This document shows, one piece after another, positions 27,491-35,205 of a stretch of 63,195 nucleotides of DNA. The position numbers were made by a program, and so were the translations under genes. This DNA comes from an uncultured Monoglobus sp. (GTDB taxonomy: Bacteria; Bacillota; Clostridia; Monoglobales; Monoglobaceae), in the NCBI GenBank assembly GCA_947630135.1, contig CANRGH010000012.1, positions 1 to 63,195 of the forward strand. The letters are read 5' to 3'. Under the pieces are notes generated by a model. The model did no database searches and was not told where the DNA came from. It was given only the letters and a program-made list of their open reading frames with translations. Within the stretch, counting starts at the first letter, position 1; each line of letters opens with the position of its first letter.

Positions 27491-29482
27491 ATGCAGATTT
27501 TTCATAACTCACACGACACGGCTTACCGCATGCCGTTCGGCGCGGCGCCCACCGACAGCTTTGTGCACCTTGGGATCAGAATAAGCTCGAACGTCAGACC
27601 CGACCGCGTCCGCGCCCGTTTCTGGGTGGACGACAACGAGGTCTTTTTTGAGATGACACCCGACAAAAAGCGCGCCAGGATCTCGCCCCACTACCCGGAC
27701 ATCAAGCAGGACCCGGGCGGCGACGAGAGCGTTATGTACACCGCGAAAATCCCGACCCCGGAAACCGGACAGCTTATCTGGTACTATTTTGTGATAGATT
27801 GCGGGGACGAGACGATATACTACACCAACAACAGCGAAAAGCTCGGCGGCGTAGGCAGGACCGACACTCAGCCGCGCGACAACAGCTATCAGATAACGAT
27901 ATATGACAAGAATTACAAGACACCCGACTGGTTCAAGGGGCGGATCATGTATCAGATATTCACCGACCGCTTTTTCGGCGACCACAGCGACACCGACGGC
28001 GCTATCCCCAAAAAGCGCAACGAGTATGTGATACACAACGACTGGTACGAGCAGATCTCGTTCAACTCGCACCCCTTTGAGATGGGCCCCGCCTGCAACG
28101 ATTTTTACGGCGGCAACCTCCGCGGTATCATACAAAAGCTCGACTACTTAAAAAGCCTCGGCGTGGGCGTCATTTACCTCAACCCCATATTCGACGCGTA
28201 CTCCAATCACAAATACGACACCGCGGACTATATGAACGTTGACCCGATGTTCGGCACCAACGAGGTCTTCACCCGCCTCTGCGAGGAGGCCGAGGCCCGT
28301 GACATACGCGTGATCCTTGACGGCGTGTTCAGCCACACCGGCTCGGACAGCATTTATTTCAACAAATACGGCAGCTACGGCGCGAATGTCGGCGCGTTCC
28401 AAAACCCCGACAGCCCGTACCGCGAATGGTATCAGTTCACCGAATACCCGAACTACGAGAGCTGGTGGGGCTGCAGCAACCTGCCCAACGTCAAGGAGAT
28501 GACGCCGTCGTACCTCGACTACATTCTGCGCGGCGACGACGCGGTCGTGAAAACATGGCTCCGCCGCGGCGCTTCGGGCTGGAGGCTCGACGTGGCCGAC
28601 GAACTGCCCGACGAGTTTATAAAGATACTGCGCCGCGAGGTCAAGAAGCAGGACAGGGACGCGGTCATCATCGGCGAGGTCTGGGAGGACGCGTCAAACA
28701 AGGTCTCATATGACATTCCGAGGGAGTACCTGTTCGGAGATGAGCTCGACTCGGTGATGAACTATCCGTTTAAGGACAACATGCTGGCGTTTTTGCTCGG
28801 CGGGATCGACGCCGGAACGCTGAACGCGCGGATGATGTCGATTTTTGAGAACTATCCGAAGGAGACTGTCCACGCGCTGATGAACATTGTCGGCACCCAC
28901 GACACCATGCGGATAAAAACGCTGCTGGGCGGCCTGTCGCACGACTGCGGAACGCGCAAGCTCAGCTCGGGCGACGAGGAGCTCGCGACCTTCCGCTTAA
29001 AGCTTCTGTCGTTCGTGCAGATGACCTATGTGGGCGTTCCGTGCATATACTACGGCGACGAGGTCGGAATGCAGGGCGGAGGCGATCCGTTTAACCGCGG
29101 CACCTACCCGTGGCGCGCGGTCGACCCCGATCTCCGCGAGTGGTACGCCGATCTGGGCGCGCTCCGCAACAAGCTCGACTGCCTCAAAACCGGAAGATAC
29201 AAGACGCTCTACGCTTCGGGCGATATATATGTCTATGCCCGCTACACCTCGGACGGCAAGGACTCGTTCGGCAAAAAGGCGCGGAACTCGATCGCAGTCT
29301 GCGCGATAAACCGCAGCTTTGAGCGCAAGCGCGTCGATCTTGACGTGTCGGTGCTGGGCGACTTCACATATTTTTCAAGAGGGATCAAAAACCCCGACAT
29401 TATCCCCTGCCGCGGAAACACGCTTGAGATAACCCTTGAGCCCTTAGGCTGCGAGTTCTTCCTGAACTCCGATGAGATATAA
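27491..29482 (+). CDS. GH13 alpha-amylase family enzyme (neopullulanase / maltogenic amylase type)
   Basis: Protein of 663 residues without signal peptide, so cytosolic. The N-terminal 130 residues form a CBM34-like beta domain, typical of neopullulanase/cyclomaltodextrinase enzymes. The GH13 barrel starts near MYQIFTDRFF. Catalytic Asp is in GWRLDVADE (about 366), Glu in IIGEVWED (about 396), the transition-state Asp in VGTHDT (about 470), with DGVFSHTG as region I. It would cleave imported malto-oligosaccharides, cyclodextrins or pullulan pieces. Ribosome binding site GGAGG lies before the ATG. Single-gene unit with a terminator. Confidence 0.92.
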   Translation: MQIFHNSHDTAYRMPFGAAPTDSFVHLGIRISSNVRPDRVRARFWVDDNEVFFEMTPDKKRARISPHYPDIKQDPGGDESVMYTAKIPTPETGQLIWYYFVIDCGDETIYYTNNSEKLGGVGRTDTQPRDNSYQITIYDKNYKTPDWFKGRIMYQIFTDRFFGDHSDTDGAIPKKRNEYVIHNDWYEQISFNSHPFEMGPACNDFYGGNLRGIIQKLDYLKSLGVGVIYLNPIFDAYSNHKYDTADYMNVDPMFGTNEVFTRLCEEAEARDIRVILDGVFSHTGSDSIYFNKYGSYGANVGAFQNPDSPYREWYQFTEYPNYESWWGCSNLPNVKEMTPSYLDYILRGDDAVVKTWLRRGASGWRLDVADELPDEFIKILRREVKKQDRDAVIIGEVWEDASNKVSYDIPREYLFGDELDSVMNYPFKDNMLAFLLGGIDAGTLNARMMSIFENYPKETVHALMNIVGTHDTMRIKTLLGGLSHDCGTRKLSSGDEELATFRLKLLSFVQMTYVGVPCIYYGDEVGMQGGGDPFNRGTYPWRAVDPDLREWYADLGALRNKLDCLKTGRYKTLYASGDIYVYARYTSDGKDSFGKKARNSIAVCAINRSFERKRVDLDVSVLGDFTYFSRGIKNPDIIPCRGNTLEITLEPLGCEFFLNSDEI

Positions 29483-29487
29483 GTCAA

Positions 29488-29510
29488 AACCACCGCCAAC
29501 GGCGGTGGTT
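29488..29510 (+). terminator. Terminator after the GH13 gene
   Basis: AACCACCGCC-aac-GGCGGTGGTT followed by TCTGC; the stem is strong, the T-run weak. Confidence 0.6.
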
Positions 29511-29542
29511 TCTGCATGTAGAAAAACTTCGTTTTTAAAAAA

Positions 29543-29632
29543 TTATTCGCCCGCCTCGCGCTTTTCGGAACCCTTGAAAATATGAATTTTGTGCGAGCTG
29601 AAAACAGTTTCTTTGCCGTTCGGGAGCAGCAT
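29543..29632 (-). CDS. 29-residue coupled small ORF, unrecognised
   Basis: Begins MLLPNGKETVF and ends GSEKREAGE, hydrophilic. Its ATG shares a base with the stop of the HTH gene (TAATG), the same coupling as trpE-trpG. No family recognised; it may be a real third cistron of the AbrB-HTH operon or chance. Confidence 0.35.
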   Translation of the reverse strand: MLLPNGKETVFSSHKIHIFKGSEKREAGE

Positions 29633-29850
29633 TACGGTTCCGAGTTCGGATCATTTGAATATCCCGCGATATAAAGCATTGATGTTCCAAAAAACCGCGA
29701 AAGCTCGAGCACATCATAAGAATCCAGTTCCTTCGGGTGCCGCTCGTATTTCAAATATTCCTTCTCCGACATGCCGATCACTTTGGCCGCCTCGCTCGGC
29801 GAAATATTTTTGCGTTCGCGAATGGTGCGAAGATTTGATTTAAAAAACAT
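29632..29850 (-). CDS. Small XRE-type helix-turn-helix protein
   Basis: 72 residues; the HTH spans about residues 7-60 (LRTIRERKNISPSEAAKVIG, then KEYLKYERHPKELDSYDVLE), the lambda-repressor-like fold, with a short tail and no effector domain. Probably a DNA-binding regulator. GAGGTG precedes the ATG. It lies 37 nt downstream of the AbrB-like gene in the same direction and likely shares its transcript. Confidence 0.85.
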   Translation of the reverse strand: MFFKSNLRTIRERKNISPSEAAKVIGMSEKEYLKYERHPKELDSYDVLELSRFFGTSMLYIAGYSNDPNSEP

Positions 29851-29887
29851 GATATATCACCTCTTTCCGCAATAATATGAGCCGCGG

Positions 29888-30130
29888 CTACTTATTCAAC
29901 TTATATTTGAATAATTTTTTGCAGCCCTCGCACAGACATATGTTTTCGATCACTGTAAGCTCTCGCTCGCTGCCGCAGTTGGCGCACTTCGGCGTCAGCC
30001 TGAACAGGACCAGGCCCATGCCGTCCGGCGAGGGCAGAAGATTTGCTGTGCTGTCAGGCTTTAGATTAAATTCCTCGCGATATTTCTTCGGTATAACCAC
30101 TCTTCCCGAGCCGTCAATGTTAACCGTCAT
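29888..30130 (-). CDS. AbrB-family DNA-binding protein with C-terminal zinc ribbon
   Basis: 80 residues. The N-terminus MTVNIDGSGRVVIPKKYRE is the AbrB/MazE swapped-hairpin fold (transition-state regulator type). The C-terminus has Cys49, Cys52, Cys65/67 and Cys70, a likely zinc ribbon. The ATG at 30130 is set by AAGGAGG at a good distance; an upstream start would run into the terminator hairpin. Expression is probably controlled by the long folded leader just upstream. Targets unknown. Confidence 0.82.
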   Translation of the reverse strand: MTVNIDGSGRVVIPKKYREEFNLKPDSTANLLPSPDGMGLVLFRLTPKCANCGSERELTVIENICLCEGCKKLFKYKLNK

Positions 30131-30336
30131 ATCAGTTCCTCCTTGTAAAAATAAAAAGTGTGCGGCCCAATCGGAACCGCACACGAAAAATGCTTAGCTC
30201 CGATTGCTGCGACACAAATATTTCACCACTGCTAAAGTATGCGAATATAGAGCGTACATTTTTGCCTAAGGCATAAAAATGCATACTTTAGTAGCGTGCT
30301 TTAGTAGCATGGTTAAAATATTTATTTATGTCGCAG
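30131..30336 (-). ncRNA. Folded leader RNA with terminator/antiterminator before the AbrB-like gene
   Basis: The transcript starts near 30334 with a long hairpin: CTGCGACA/TGTCGCAG (30329-30336 with 30207-30214), AAATATTT blocks, CTAAAGTATGC/GCATACTTTAG (30232-30242 with 30281-30291) and an apical stem around GCCTAAGGC. An intrinsic terminator follows: GTGTGCGG/CCGCACAC (30158-30184) with a T-rich run at 30148-30157, then the ribosome binding site. Eight nt at 30199-30206 are perfectly complementary to the terminator loop at 30168-30175, so an alternative fold could block termination. It looks like a cis-acting attenuator; no known riboswitch class was recognised. Confidence 0.6.
30148..30184 (-). 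terminator. Terminator within the AbrB-gene leader
   Basis: Minus-strand 8-bp stem GTGTGCGG/CCGCACAC with 11-nt loop followed by TTTTTATTTT, placed 18-28 nt before the start codon; presumably conditional. Confidence 0.7.
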
Positions 30337-30340
30337 GTAT

Positions 30341-30369
30341 ATTCTATCACACTCTCCCAACAAGGTCAA
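30341..30369 (-). promoter_or_regulatory. Promoter of the AbrB leader (TTGACC-17-TAGAAT)
   Basis: Minus-strand -35 at 30364-30369 and -10 at 30341-30346. The predicted start falls exactly at the base of the large hairpin. Confidence 0.65.
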
Positions 30370-30409
30370 TGAAAAATAATAAAAATTAATAAACTTTGTG
30401 GATCAAAAA

Positions 30410-30510
30410 TCCCCTCTCAGTCCCCTTCGGTGACAGTTCCCCCCCCCCCCAAGGGGAGCCTTTATATTTGCTTCTCCTTGGGGAGAGGCGGGACGTCGAG
30501 GCTCTGTTTC
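30410..30510. repeat. Dispersed palindromic repeat (CCCCTCTCAGT / AAGGGGAGCC type)
   Basis: Contains CCCCTCTCAGT, CTTCGGTGACAGTTCCCCC, AAGGGGAGCC and CTCCTTGGGGAGAGGCGGGACGTCGAGG. Related pieces occur at 41735-41850 and the GACGTCGAGG end at 40898 and 41689. It includes a run of 12 C. Noncoding REP/MITE-like family; function unknown. Confidence 0.6.
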
Positions 30511-30829
30511 CGCAGAAGAAACAGATGATTCAAGCAAAAAACAGTTGTTTGATACTCCAAAAACAGTTGTTTCGGAAGAAAATCAGTTGTTTGATACCAT
30601 AATTTCTTGCCTAAAAATCAGTAAACCCACAAGGGAAAATATAGAAAAACTATATAGGACATTTGGAACAGATACCGCTTTCGGACGCACAGAAATCAGG
30701 AAAATTACACGCATTTCCTCCCCTACCGCTGCCGGAGAATTGATTAGAAAGCTCAAGATATTTCGGATGGTTATTCCCGTTAAAGGACAAGGCAAAGGAA
30801 AATACAGATTTCATTTCGACAAAAAATAG
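30511..30829 (+). pseudogene. 5'-truncated gene, C-terminal winged-helix fragment
   Basis: Open frame ending in TAG at 30827-30829 encodes about 105 residues: SAEETDDSSKKQLFDTPK, then SKPTRENIEKLYRTFGTDTAFGRTEIRKIT and AGELIRKLKIFRMVIPVKGQ. This is like the C-terminal winged-helix end of AlbA_2-type ATP-binding regulators. No ATG or ribosome binding site; the front is replaced by the dispersed repeat. A strong terminator follows. Most likely a relic. Confidence 0.55.
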
Positions 30830-30832
30830 CAT

Positions 30833-30868
30833 ACAGGCTCCCATCAAATCAATGGGAGCCTGTCTTTT
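30833..30868 (+). terminator. Terminator after the truncated gene
   Basis: Perfect 12-bp stem ACAGGCTCCCAT/ATGGGAGCCTGT followed by CTTTTTC. Confidence 0.9.
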
Positions 30869-30880
30869 TCATGTTTTTAT

Positions 30881-30960
30881 AATTTCCGGTGACAACCACT
30901 GTCAGGTTGTATTTCTCATTCCAGACTACCGTGTCCATGTGCCACAGACTTATTGATATC
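30881..30960 (-). pseudogene. Duplicate of the 3' end of the D,D-carboxypeptidase gene
   Basis: About 80 nt closely match 32420-32499, the last codons of the carboxypeptidase gene. The translated fragment reads SISLWHMDTVVWNEKYNL then TVVVTGNYK, versus IDELWHMGTVVWNEKYNL then TVVVTRN in the intact gene. Nothing of the rest is present. The ClC gene lies between the two copies, so the region is probably a remnant of a tandem duplication or of recombination that brought in the ClC gene. Confidence 0.75.
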
Positions 30961-31047
30961 ATACTATGTTTTCACAAAGATGTAATATTGCCGTTCGATT
31001 TTATACTTGAAGTTTCTGTAGTTTTTTTGTATTATTTCACATTAATA

Positions 31048-31076
31048 TTGACCAAAGCAGAAAATATTGATAAAAT
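31048..31076 (+). promoter_or_regulatory. Promoter of the ClC gene (TTGACC-17-TAAAAT)
   Basis: -35 at 31048-31053, -10 at 31071-31076. The rest of 30961-31135 is AT-rich without another visible feature. Confidence 0.55.
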
Positions 31077-31135
31077 AATAAAAGATGAACCGGCAGAACA
31101 TATAAAAATACGGGTATCAGAGAAGGAGACAAAAA

Positions 31136-32350
31136 ATGAAAACAAAGAACAATAACAGGATTGTTTTTATATTGCTCGGCGCTGCGGCAGGCGCAGTTAT
31201 CGGCGGAATAATCTGGGCGTTCATGCGCGTTATGCACCTGCTCATTGAATTGCTTTGGGACTATATTCCGGGTGTTGTGCATATTCCGGGCTACACGCTG
31301 TTGATGTGCTTGCTGGGCGGCATTGTAATCGGAATTATACAAAAGAAGCACGGCCCGTGTCCCGACGACCTTCATCAGGTCATGGCAAAGTACAAGCGAG
31401 ACGGCAGGTATCCGTATCATAACGTTTTGTTTATGCTGATCGCCGCACTGATGCCGCTGATATTCGGCGGAGCGATAGGCCCCGAGGCAGGCCTCACGGG
31501 AGTTATTGTGGGACTGTGCTGCTGGGCAGGAGATAATTTTAAATACGCGGGCAAGTATATGTCCGAGCTGCCGGAAATAGGAATTTCAACAACTCTTGGT
31601 ATTGTGTTCCGTTCCCCGCTTTTTGGTTTTATAGAACCGATCGAGAATGACGATGATGAATTCGTCCTCCCAAAAGCATCAAAGACAACTGCGATATTCT
31701 GCGCCGTATTGGCGGGTTTCGGTATATTCATGCTGCTGGGCAAATTTTTAGGTTCAGGAGCCGGAATGCCGCATTTTGAAAAAGTGTCGATAGATAGAGG
31801 CGAGCTGTTGTTTGCAGTGCCTGTGCTGGCAATCAGCGTTGTCCTTGGCTATGTGTACATGATTTTTGACAAATTGACACAAGCGGCTGCGGAAAAACTC
31901 GGAAAAAGATATTTTATAATGGCGGTTATTGCGGCGCTTGTTCTGGGAATAATCGGCACTGTGTTCCCGATCGCAATGTTCTCCGGCGAGGAGGAAATTC
32001 AAAAGCTCACCGAGACATACACTCAATATCCGTTGTATCTGCTGTTTATAATACCTGTTATAAAGATCTTTTTAATAAATATGTGTATTCGTTTCGGTTG
32101 GCGCGGCGGAAGCTTTTTTCCGTCAATATTTGCCGGAGTCTGCTTAGGCTACGCCTGCTCGGCGGCCTTCGGTATAGACCCTGTTTTCGCGGTCTCAATA
32201 TCGGCCGCGGCGGTTATGACCACCATTATGCGAAAACCGCTGGCGGTTGCGCTGCTGCTGCTTTTGTGTTTCCCGGTGAGCAATCTTATTTATATACTCG
32301 CCGCCGCATTCCTGGCGTCAATAATGCCTGTTCCGAAAAACCTTAAATAG
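31136..32350 (+). CDS. ClC-family chloride channel / transporter
   Basis: Integral membrane protein of 404 residues with about ten hydrophobic segments. Family motifs: GGAIGPEAGLTG (about residues 107-118), in which the Glu of GPE is the gating/proton-coupling glutamate, and GWRGGSFFPSIFAG near residue 322 (GxFxP). No CBS domain. ClC proteins move Cl- (often exchanged for H+), or fluoride in one branch; the usual fluoride-branch motif was not seen. Ribosome binding site AAGGAG. It sits between two copies of the carboxypeptidase 3' end, suggesting local insertion. Confidence 0.92.
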   Translation: MKTKNNNRIVFILLGAAAGAVIGGIIWAFMRVMHLLIELLWDYIPGVVHIPGYTLLMCLLGGIVIGIIQKKHGPCPDDLHQVMAKYKRDGRYPYHNVLFMLIAALMPLIFGGAIGPEAGLTGVIVGLCCWAGDNFKYAGKYMSELPEIGISTTLGIVFRSPLFGFIEPIENDDDEFVLPKASKTTAIFCAVLAGFGIFMLLGKFLGSGAGMPHFEKVSIDRGELLFAVPVLAISVVLGYVYMIFDKLTQAAAEKLGKRYFIMAVIAALVLGIIGTVFPIAMFSGEEEIQKLTETYTQYPLYLLFIIPVIKIFLINMCIRFGWRGGSFFPSIFAGVCLGYACSAAFGIDPVFAVSISAAAVMTTIMRKPLAVALLLLLCFPVSNLIYILAAAFLASIMPVPKNLK

Positions 32351-32385
32351 TATACAGTTTGCAGCTGAACCCGAACAAAAATTTA

Positions 32386-32409
32386 AAGCCGCGGCGTTTG
32401 CCGCGGCTT
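32386..32409 (-). terminator. Terminator of the carboxypeptidase gene
   Basis: AAGCCGCGGC-aaac-GCCGCGGCTT then TAAATTTTTG on the minus strand; convergent with the ClC gene. Confidence 0.7.
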
Positions 32410-32417
32410 CTTAAATT

Positions 32418-33767
32418 TTAATTTCTGGTTACAACCACTGTCAGGTTGTATTTCTCGTTCCAGACAACCGTGCCCATGTGCCACAGCTCGTCGATCGAGA
32501 TCGCGCCGCGGCCGTTGATGTCAAACGTGCTCTTGGCGTAAACTCCCGGATCGTCTGGGCCGTTCTTGAGCAATACCTTTGCGGCCTCCCAGTCGCTGAG
32601 CTCAAGCTTCTCGTTTTCGCCGTAGGTGTACTGCTCGCCGTAATTGGGGCCGGCGGTCAGGTCTTTGTCGGTGTTGTTTATAACCGTGGCCGTGTCGGTG
32701 GCGAGGTCATATGAAACGTCAAAGCCGTAGTCCTTAAGGTCGTCAAGCATTACGACCGCGCAGTCCTGATAACCGTTCTGTTCGTTGCCGTAGTGAATAA
32801 ACGTCGGTATCTCCCAATCGTTGATAAAGCAGCGAAGGTCGGTTGCGACTATATAATCCTTGGGCTTGCTGTCCGCTGCCGGCTCCTTGTAGCCCGCGTT
32901 TCCGCGCTGAGCCAGAACATCCCATGAATAGTCCATCATCTTTATCGTGTCGACATATCTCATGTTGGTCGAGCTTGAGCCCATAACGACCGAGATAAGG
33001 CGCTTGCCGTCTCTCATTGCCGTTCCCGTGAAGCAGCAGCCCGCCGCCGAGGTGGTTCCGGTCTTGAGTCCGTCGGCGCCGTAATACTCATAGGCTCCGC
33101 CGGGCAGCATCTTGTTTGTCGGGTAATATCTCGTGCCTCTGAAATTGATCGAGGTCAGCGAGGTGTAGTTAAGTATGTCGGGATAGTCGGTTATAAGTCT
33201 GTTCGCGACCGTGGCCATGCCTCGGGGCGAGATCCTGTTTTTGCTCGAAACTCCCGTGCAGTCAACAAAATAGCCGTTGACGCCCCAGTTCGCGATCAGC
33301 GTGTTCATCTCGTTCACAAGGCCCGCCTCGCTGCCGCATATGTAGTCGCCGACCGCCATGACCGCCGCGTTTGCCGAAACCACGCATATGGCACCCAAAA
33401 GCTCGTCAAGGCTGTAGCTCTCGCCCGCCGTCAGATAAACGTTTGAATAGCCCGGGTCCCTCGAATACGCCGCGAGCGCGCTGCCCACGGGGATCTGCGT
33501 CTCTTTGGTAACGCTGCCGTTTGCTATGTGGTTGTAGATAACATAGAGCGCCACGATTTTGGTCATGCTGGCGGGAACGACCGCCGTGTCGGCGTTGTAT
33601 TCATAAAGCGCCTCACCGGTCGACTGGTCAAGCACTATTCCGCCCTTGGCCGAGATGCTTACCGCGTAAGCCGAAAGCGAGCCGCAAAGCATCGACGCCG
33701 ACACCGCGAAAACCGTTATTATCTTCAGCAGGCGCGCGAGTCCGCGCCTATTGGTTCTATAACTCAA
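32418..33767 (-). CDS. D-alanyl-D-alanine carboxypeptidase (PBP5 / S11 family)
   Basis: Secreted or membrane-associated serine peptidase that trims the terminal D-Ala of peptidoglycan stems. Signal peptide near the N-terminus (LLKIITVFAVSASMLCG, cut after AYA). Active-site motifs: SMTK (about residue 67), SAN (about 130) and KTG in DGLKTGTTSAAG. The C-terminal part resembles the copper-amine-oxidase-like/PBP5 tail and ends WNEKYNLTVVVTRN. The start is taken as TTG at 33767 because AAGGAG lies 11 nt upstream; the GTG at 33779 directly abuts the ribosome binding site and cannot be used well. Downstream fragment copy at 30881-30960. Confidence 0.93.
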   Translation of the reverse strand: MSYRTNRRGLARLLKIITVFAVSASMLCGSLSAYAVSISAKGGIVLDQSTGEALYEYNADTAVVPASMTKIVALYVIYNHIANGSVTKETQIPVGSALAAYSRDPGYSNVYLTAGESYSLDELLGAICVVSANAAVMAVGDYICGSEAGLVNEMNTLIANWGVNGYFVDCTGVSSKNRISPRGMATVANRLITDYPDILNYTSLTSINFRGTRYYPTNKMLPGGAYEYYGADGLKTGTTSAAGCCFTGTAMRDGKRLISVVMGSSSTNMRYVDTIKMMDYSWDVLAQRGNAGYKEPAADSKPKDYIVATDLRCFINDWEIPTFIHYGNEQNGYQDCAVVMLDDLKDYGFDVSYDLATDTATVINNTDKDLTAGPNYGEQYTYGENEKLELSDWEAAKVLLKNGPDDPGVYAKSTFDINGRGAISIDELWHMGTVVWNEKYNLTVVVTRN

Positions 33768-33829
33768 TGTTACAAACACTCCTTAATTTGTAATGATTAT
33801 GTAACACAATTGTAACATAACTAAATTTT

Positions 33830-33858
33830 AGTATACTCTCTTTTTGCGTTTTTGTCAA
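33830..33858 (-). promoter_or_regulatory. Promoter of the carboxypeptidase gene (TTGACA-17-TATACT)
   Basis: Minus-strand -35 at 33853-33858, -10 at 33830-33835. The leader holds a near-palindrome around TTATGTTACA and GTGTTACATAA at 33797-33822, a possible operator. Confidence 0.7.
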
Positions 33859-33916
33859 GCAATTCGCGTAAAAATCAAGATTTTCGCGCCGCCACGCTGC
33901 GGCCGCTCCGCTTTAA

Positions 33917-33937
33917 AACGCCCGAATTTCGGGCGTT
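33917..33937 (-). terminator. Terminator of the exporter gene
   Basis: AACGCCCG-aaatt-CGGGCGTT then TTAAAG on the minus strand. Confidence 0.65.
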
Positions 33938-33966
33938 CACGGCGTTTATGAACAATTTGTTAACAT

Positions 33967-35031
33967 TTACCGATTTTTGTTTTTCCTAAGGCTCCTTATT
34001 TTTTCGGTGAAATATCTTTCGGTATAGCTCCTTGTGTTTTTGAGCCGCCCGTGGCGAGCCGAGATTACGAACCTCCGCTTATACTTCAAAAATTCCTCAA
34101 GGTCCATAAGTATATGGTAAAGCAGCGCGCGGTTCTCAAATTCCTCGCGCGTTTCGGGGAGCTCCTCCTCGCGCATGTCCTCAAAAATCACGTTGAGCCG
34201 CTCGATCTGCGGCGCGGGATCGTTCATCTCGGTGACGAAATTTTTAAGATACATTATATAATCCGCCACGATCTCCGCCTGTCTGGGCAGGCCGCGCATG
34301 CGGTCGATCTCGTTGTGGAGGTTGTGCAGCACGCCGATCTGCCGCGCGCGCATCTCGAAATAATCTATGTAATAGCCCGGCTGCGCGCTGAAGGTGTTGT
34401 CCTGATACTCATGGGCCATGTCGATATACTCGTCTATATCATTTTCAAGCCTTTTTATGTCGCCCCACACGTCGGCCTCGTCCGTGTCGCTGCGCAGATA
34501 AAGCGCAAGCTCGCCGAGAATTCCGGTAAGCCCCGCTTCAACGGTCGTGACACGCGCCTCGATCAGACGCTTCTGGGCGGCGTTGTTGTTGAACAAATTC
34601 AGCAGCACCGCGATCGAAATTCCCAGCAGGACCAGCAGAAACTCGTTTAAAATAAACGCGGCGCTGAAATCGTCGGTCGTCAAAAAATGGGTGCAGATAA
34701 CCGCGTTGACCGACAGAGCCGCCCGCCAGCCGAACCCCTCAAGCGCGGCGGTCATGACAAAAAGGAACACGCCGTAGGCGATCCAGTCGCCCGGGATGTG
34801 CTCGAAAAACAGGTAAGACAGCAGCACGGTCGCGGCGAAGCTGAGCAGCCGCACAAGCGACAGCCGCAGCGTCTCCCATTTGGTGGTAAGCAGCGTCAGC
34901 AGGGTGATCGAGCCCGCGGACACGGCGAACTGAAGATTAAGCAGCTCGGCGATATACATTGCCGCGCAGCTCCCGACCGAAATTTTCAGGGCGGTCATAA
35001 GAATTTTTCGGATCCTCGTCTCTCTGTCCAT
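33967..35031 (-). CDS. Aromatic acid exporter family (ArAE_1 / FUSC-like) membrane protein
   Basis: 354 residues. The N-terminal half has about six transmembrane segments (LKISVGSCAAMYIAELL, then SAGSITLLTLLTTK, FAATVLLSYLFF and others), and the cytosolic C-terminal half is helical and charged (ENDIDEYIDMAHEYQDNTF). This matches the ArAE_1 family with its C-terminal domain found in Firmicutes (YgaE/YqjA-type proteins). Substrate unknown. The ATG at 35031 follows GGAGAAAATT; a longer start lacks a ribosome binding site. Confidence 0.82.
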   Translation of the reverse strand: MDRETRIRKILMTALKISVGSCAAMYIAELLNLQFAVSAGSITLLTLLTTKWETLRLSLVRLLSFAATVLLSYLFFEHIPGDWIAYGVFLFVMTAALEGFGWRAALSVNAVICTHFLTTDDFSAAFILNEFLLVLLGISIAVLLNLFNNNAAQKRLIEARVTTVEAGLTGILGELALYLRSDTDEADVWGDIKRLENDIDEYIDMAHEYQDNTFSAQPGYYIDYFEMRARQIGVLHNLHNEIDRMRGLPRQAEIVADYIMYLKNFVTEMNDPAPQIERLNVIFEDMREEELPETREEFENRALLYHILMDLEEFLKYKRRFVISARHGRLKNTRSYTERYFTEKIRSLRKNKNR

Positions 35032-35142
35032 AATTTTCTCCGTATAAATAATATGAAAACATTTTATCACAAATCCGCTTTTAAGTCAATCGCTTCATTC
35101 AAAACTCAATCTGCACCCATAAAAATTTTAACAATCTGCTAC

Positions 35143-35172
35143 TTTACCCCAAAGCGCGCGGGGCTGTATAAT
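35143..35172 (+). promoter_or_regulatory. Promoter of the pectate lyase operon (TTTACC-18-TATAAT)
   Basis: -35 at 35143-35148, -10 at 35167-35172; GGGGGA ribosome binding site follows. Confidence 0.5.
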
Positions 35173-35205
35173 ATAATCAATGAATATAATATCGGGGGAA
35201 TAAAT

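Noticed and set aside
30396-30602. 68-codon ORF across the repeat
   Set aside because: Begins in the dispersed repeat and is out of frame with the winged-helix fragment.
34687-35205. N-terminal extension of the first pectate lyase
   Set aside because: Runs antisense through the exporter gene; the signal peptide begins at 35206.
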